64,000 nucleotides of DNA from Veillonellaceae bacterium (GTDB taxonomy: Bacteria > Bacillota > Negativicutes > Veillonellales > Dialisteraceae): NCBI GenBank assembly GCA_025992895.1, contig DAJPGA010000001.1, positions 1,568,501 through 1,632,500 of the forward strand, in the 5' to 3' direction. Shown one piece after another: positions 61,442 to 64,000 of this stretch. Both the position numbers and the translations under genes were made by a program. Numbering within the stretch: position 1 is the first letter of the stretch; each line of letters opens with the position of its first letter. The notes under the pieces were generated by a model. That model was not told the DNA's origin, ran no database searches, and worked only from the letters and a program-made list of their open reading frames with translations.

Positions 61442-62122
61442 TCAGTCTCTTGCTACATACCCGATTCCGCGAACGGTATGTATGTACTTCTTTCCTAGCT
61501 TTTCATCAATCTTGCTGCGCAGGTACCTGATGTAGACATCAACAATATTTGTCTTTCCTGCGTATCCATAGCCCCAAACTTTTTCCAGTATTTCTTCTCT
61601 CTTCAGGACTCTGTTCTTATTCTTCGCCAAAAACAGCAGCAGATCGAATTCCTTCTTCGTCAGATCCACTGCTTCCCCGGCAACACGAACTTCATGACGA
61701 TCCGGGTAAATGGAAAGATCCCCAATCGTAAAAGAAGGATCCGTTACAACTTTGGGCTCTTCATGGCGTCTTAAGGCAGAACGGATTCTTGCAACCAGTT
61801 CTTTCGTTGCATATGGCTTTGTAATATAATCATCAGCCCCTGCATTCAAAACAGCAACTTTAGTATCGACGCTGCTATCTGAAGACAAGTATATAATCGG
61901 TATAGAACTGATTTCACGAACTTTACCCAAAAGTTCCATTCCGTTTTTTGGCGCTGCATCCGGATCAAGCAAAATAATATCAACCTGGCGCTGGCCTGCC
62001 AGATCTACAGCAGAATCCCCGGTATTATCAGTCAGGCAGTTGAATCCCTCTTCTTCCAGTTTCAACTGCATGAACCGGCTCACACCTGCATCTGGTTCAA
62101 GAATCAATACACAGTTTCTCAT
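61442..62122 (-). CDS. Orphan OmpR-family response regulator with altered receiver
   Basis: ATG at 62120-62122 with GGAGG eight bases upstream; the longer frame to 62161 has no SD. 226 residues. The receiver (1-115) keeps Asp53 (ILLDPD), Ser80 and Lys102 (ITKPY), but the acidic pair reads EPD (9-11) rather than adjacent acids. The winged helix (about 128-226) has VDLTKKEFDLLLFLAKNKNRVLKREEILEKVWG and VRGIGYV, the OmpR type. No kinase gene is adjacent; it is coupled to rnmV. It may be phosphorylated poorly or act without it. The target genes are unknown. Confidence 0.88.
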   Translation of the reverse strand: MRNCVLILEPDAGVSRFMQLKLEEEGFNCLTDNTGDSAVDLAGQRQVDIILLDPDAAPKNGMELLGKVREISSIPIIYLSSDSSVDTKVAVLNAGADDYITKPYATKELVARIRSALRRHEEPKVVTDPSFTIGDLSIYPDRHEVRVAGEAVDLTKKEFDLLLFLAKNKNRVLKREEILEKVWGYGYAGKTNIVDVYIRYLRSKIDEKLGKKYIHTVRGIGYVARD

Positions 62123-62158
62123 TTTAGGTTCCTCCAAATAACAAAAAAAGCTGAGAGA

Positions 62159-62225
62159 CATTTTCGCAAGAATACTTTTAACAAGTTATTATTAGAAATT
62201 ATTATTATTATTTTCTGCGAAAATG
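62159..62225. promoter_or_regulatory. Long-spaced inverted repeat upstream of the response regulator
   Basis: CATTTTCGCA (62159-62168) and TGCGAAAATG (62216-62225) are perfect 10-bp inverted copies, 47 bp apart, around an ATT/TAA-repeat stretch. It could be a pair of operator half-sites or an mRNA hairpin. The gap 62123-62554 also holds the palindrome below and the lgt promoter, and no gene. Confidence 0.5.
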
Positions 62226-62328
62226 ATGAATTTGTGATTAATGAATTCCATTTTTCTCTCATATTTATGATACCATAGCTTTAATCAAATTCAAGTTGTA
62301 AAAGATAAGAAACATACCGTTTGCTAAA

Positions 62329-62369
62329 AATTTAAAGAATTCTTAAATTTTCAGCAAACATATCTCCTG
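62329..62369. repeat. 41-base near-perfect palindrome
   Basis: The two halves centred on AAGAATTCTT (62345-62354) pair over all but one position (A62336 against C62362), with ends GTTTGCT/AGCAAAC. No T-run follows on either strand. It may be a dimer-binding operator, a cruciform or a weak terminator between the divergent response regulator and lgt genes. Confidence 0.6.
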
Positions 62370-62471
62370 GATTGATTATTATCTCTTGCTTTACCCATTT
62401 AATAACATCTTCTATTTCAGGATAATCATTCATTTTCTATACACTACCGGCCATTTATCAACTAATCAAAG

Positions 62472-62501
62472 TTTATATTTATGGAATAAGCATAGTATAA
62501 T
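62472..62501 (+). promoter_or_regulatory. Possible lgt promoter
   Basis: TATAAT at 62496-62501; TTTATA at 62472-62477, spacer 18. About 55 bp before the lgt start codon. Confidence 0.45.
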
Positions 62502-62554
62502 ATTTCTATAGTCCATAAAAGCAATTTCAAAATATAATAAGAAGGAGTGTATTC

Positions 62555-63346
62555 ATGCATCAATATTTAACGTTCATTGGTGGATTCCCCATACGGTTTT
62601 ATGGTATTTTCTTTTCACTCGCCATTATTTTTGGCTGTATCATGGCTTATTTCCTATTGAAGAAAAGCAGAACCGGATGGGAAGATTGTATTTTTGATTT
62701 AGGCCTGACTATCGCTTTTTTCGGTATTATAGGAGGCAGGCTCTGGGACGTTTTCTTCTTTGACTGGGATTACTACCACAATCACCTGACGGAAATCCCT
62801 TATGTATGGCAGGGCGGCATGGCCATCCAGGGCGGTGTCATTTTTGCCTGCGTTGCCGCATACTTTTTTCTAAGGAAGAAAAATATACCGATCCTTCCAT
62901 TTGCAGATATAGTTACGCCTGCCATCATCCTTGGCCAGTCAGTCGGCAGAATCGCCAACTTCATGAATGGGGATGCATTCGGCCATCCCACGGGACTTGG
63001 ATACGGAATTCTGTATCCGGCAACAACACTGGCGTACAAGACGTATGGCCCGCAGCCCCTATGGCCGGCTGAAGTATGGGAATGTCAGGGGGATCTGATT
63101 ATTTTCTGCCTGCTGATCTGGTACTCCTGCTTCAAGCACCCAAAAGGCACAACGTTCTGCCTTTATATTATGCTTTATTCCCTCCTGCGATTCTTTCTTG
63201 AATTTTTCCGCGGGAATTACGGAACTTATGCACTGGATCTCAAGAGTGCGCAAATCACTGCCCTCATCGGATTTGTCATTGCAACAGCATTTTTCATTTA
63301 CTTCTACTTCAAGAACAGTGCCTTTGAAGAGCCTAAGACTAATTGA
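62555..63346 (+). CDS. lgt: Lgt, prolipoprotein diacylglyceryl transferase
   Basis: 263 residues, ATG at 62555 with SD AAGAAGGAG. Seven membrane helices. Lgt motifs: FPIRFYGIFFSLAI with the early Tyr-Gly, GGRLWDVFFFDWDYY, WQGGMAIQGGV, and the signature GRIANFMNGDAFGHPTGLGYG; the consensus Glu of NGE is Asp here. The last part has RFFLEFFRGNYG. It attaches diacylglycerol to the lipobox Cys, so it acts on the OmpH-like lipoproteins of this window. Lone + strand gene. Confidence 0.96.
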   Translation: MHQYLTFIGGFPIRFYGIFFSLAIIFGCIMAYFLLKKSRTGWEDCIFDLGLTIAFFGIIGGRLWDVFFFDWDYYHNHLTEIPYVWQGGMAIQGGVIFACVAAYFFLRKKNIPILPFADIVTPAIILGQSVGRIANFMNGDAFGHPTGLGYGILYPATTLAYKTYGPQPLWPAEVWECQGDLIIFCLLIWYSCFKHPKGTTFCLYIMLYSLLRFFLEFFRGNYGTYALDLKSAQITALIGFVIATAFFIYFYFKNSAFEEPKTN

Positions 63347-63350
63347 TCAC

Positions 63351-63396
63351 ATAAAAACAGCTCTGCGTCAGTCATGCAACGCAGAGCTGTTTTTAT
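63351..63396. terminator. Bidirectional terminator between lgt and ychF
   Basis: An 18-bp perfect stem (63351-63368 with 63379-63396; core CAGCTCTGCGT/ACGCAGAGCTG), loop of 10, A-run and T-run flanks on both strands. It serves the two converging genes. Confidence 0.95.
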
Positions 63397-63405
63397 GCCT
63401 GAATA

Positions 63406-64000
63406 TCAGACATTGAATCTGAAATAAGCGACATCCCCATCCTGGATGATATAATCTTTTCCTTCTACCCTGAGCAGTCCTTTTTCACGGACATTTGCAT
63501 ACGAACCGTACTGCATTAAATCATTATAAGAAACGATTTCTGCTCTGATAAAGCCTCGTTCAATATCACTATGAATCTTCCCTGCCGCCTTAGGAGCTTT
63601 CGTTCCTGCTCTTACTGTCCAGGCGCGGCATTCATCCGGTCCGACGGTAAAGAAGTTGATAAGGCCCAGCATGGAATAGGCAGCGCGGATCAAGTGGTTG
63701 ACACCTGGTTCATCTTCGCCCAAATCGGCCAGGAACATCTTGGCTTCTTCCGGATCGAGTTCTGAAACTTCTTCTTCAATCTCAGCCGAAATAGGAATCC
63801 ACTTGGCGCCTTCCTTCTCGGCTTCCTCTGAAGCTTTCTTTACATACTCATTCTTCATAGGATCGGCAATGTCATCTTCTGAAATGTTCAGAACATAAAG
63901 CACTGGCTTCAATGTGATTAAATTCAGTTCCCTGATGACAGCAAGATCATCTTCAGAAAGGTCGAGCGTTCTTGCAGGAATACCTTCCTGCAGTGTATCA
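63406..64000 (-). CDS. ychF: YchF, Obg-like ATPase, 5' part outside window
   Basis: The frame is open from 64000 down to the stop at 63406-63408; about 197 C-terminal residues are seen. The internal LNLITLKPVLYVLN is the family's helical-domain end. The C-terminus is the TGS-like domain: FFTVGPDECRAWTVRAGTKAPKAAGKIHSDIERGFIRAEIV and ending VAYFRFNV, as in YchF. The protein is an ATP-preferring P-loop protein that binds ribosomes. The G-domain lies beyond the window. It converges on lgt. Confidence 0.96.
   Translation of the reverse strand, partial: DTLQEGIPARTLDLSEDDLAVIRELNLITLKPVLYVLNISEDDIADPMKNEYVKKASEEAEKEGAKWIPISAEIEEEVSELDPEEAKMFLADLGEDEPGVNHLIRAAYSMLGLINFFTVGPDECRAWTVRAGTKAPKAAGKIHSDIERGFIRAEIVSYNDLMQYGSYANVREKGLLRVEGKDYIIQDGDVAYFRFNV

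Overview
The window reads as a chromosomal, almost wholly core-genome segment of a diderm Firmicute (class Negativicutes, Veillonellaceae-like; Dialister is my best guess from the overall flavour, not proven). Two gene sets occur together. Outer-membrane biogenesis genes (BamA, TamB, TolC, MlaD/E/F and three OmpH/Skp-like proteins) demand an outer membrane. Firmicute-type genes (RNase Y, RNase M5, a serS T-box, IreB, YrzB, YhaN/YhaO, RecD2, FloA/NfeD, YdbC, Ktr-type K+ uptake) place the lineage in Bacillota. No tRNA, rRNA, CRISPR array, prophage, insertion sequence or transposase was seen. Of 58 coding regions only three are on the + strand (a GNAT-like protein, an acyltransferase and lgt).

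Layout. 1-15224 (all -): an envelope cluster read as lipoyl-like secreted protein, SpoIVB/S55-like protein, mlaE-mlaF-mlaD, tolC, tamB, bamA, and three ompH-family genes, the last cut by the window edge. 15426-24292: cell wall and housekeeping (mreB-like, murA, ktrA-ktrB, a CBS protein, rlmH-htrA, rny), mostly separated by clear intrinsic terminators. 24628-28904: less conserved genes (membrane protein, metallo-beta-lactamase-fold hydrolase, GNAT, a secreted GH18 protein, an unrecognised methyltransferase-like protein). 28944-41932: comF-recD2-chorismate mutase downstream of the classic chain rpsB-tsf-pyrH-frr-uppS-cdsA-dxr-rseP-ispG-proS. 42307-43428: a + strand acyltransferase. 43471-51608: yhaO-yhaN, and alaS-ireB-ruvX-yrzB. 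51734-55134: amidohydrolase, NlpC/P60 protein, CDF transporter, YdbC. 55232-58242: nfeD-floA followed by two unrecognised genes. 58410-64000: serS with T-box leader, an orphan response regulator followed by rnmV-rsmA, lgt, and the 3' part of ychF.

How the genes work together. Isoprenoid precursors (dxr, ispG) feed uppS, whose undecaprenyl product carries peptidoglycan precursors started by murA; cdsA supplies CDP-diacylglycerol; lgt lipidates prolipoproteins, including the two OmpH-like lipoproteins here. BamA, TamB, Mla, TolC and the OmpH chaperones build and connect the outer membrane. Translation and RNA genes (rpsB, tsf, frr, proS, alaS, serS, rsmA, rlmH, rny, rnmV) fill most of the rest.

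The most interesting items are: the SpoIVB-like protein whose S55 motifs occur in the opposite order to SpoIVB, beside a lipoyl-like secreted protein lacking the modified lysine; the two unknown genes behind nfeD-floA; a leader-like RNA region with mutually exclusive helices upstream of yhaO-yhaN; an orphan response regulator with a degenerate acidic pocket and a long inverted repeat at its promoter side; and an unrecognised 393-residue methyltransferase-like protein. Start sites given here were often moved inward from the longest possible frame, on the basis of Shine-Dalgarno (SD) sequences.
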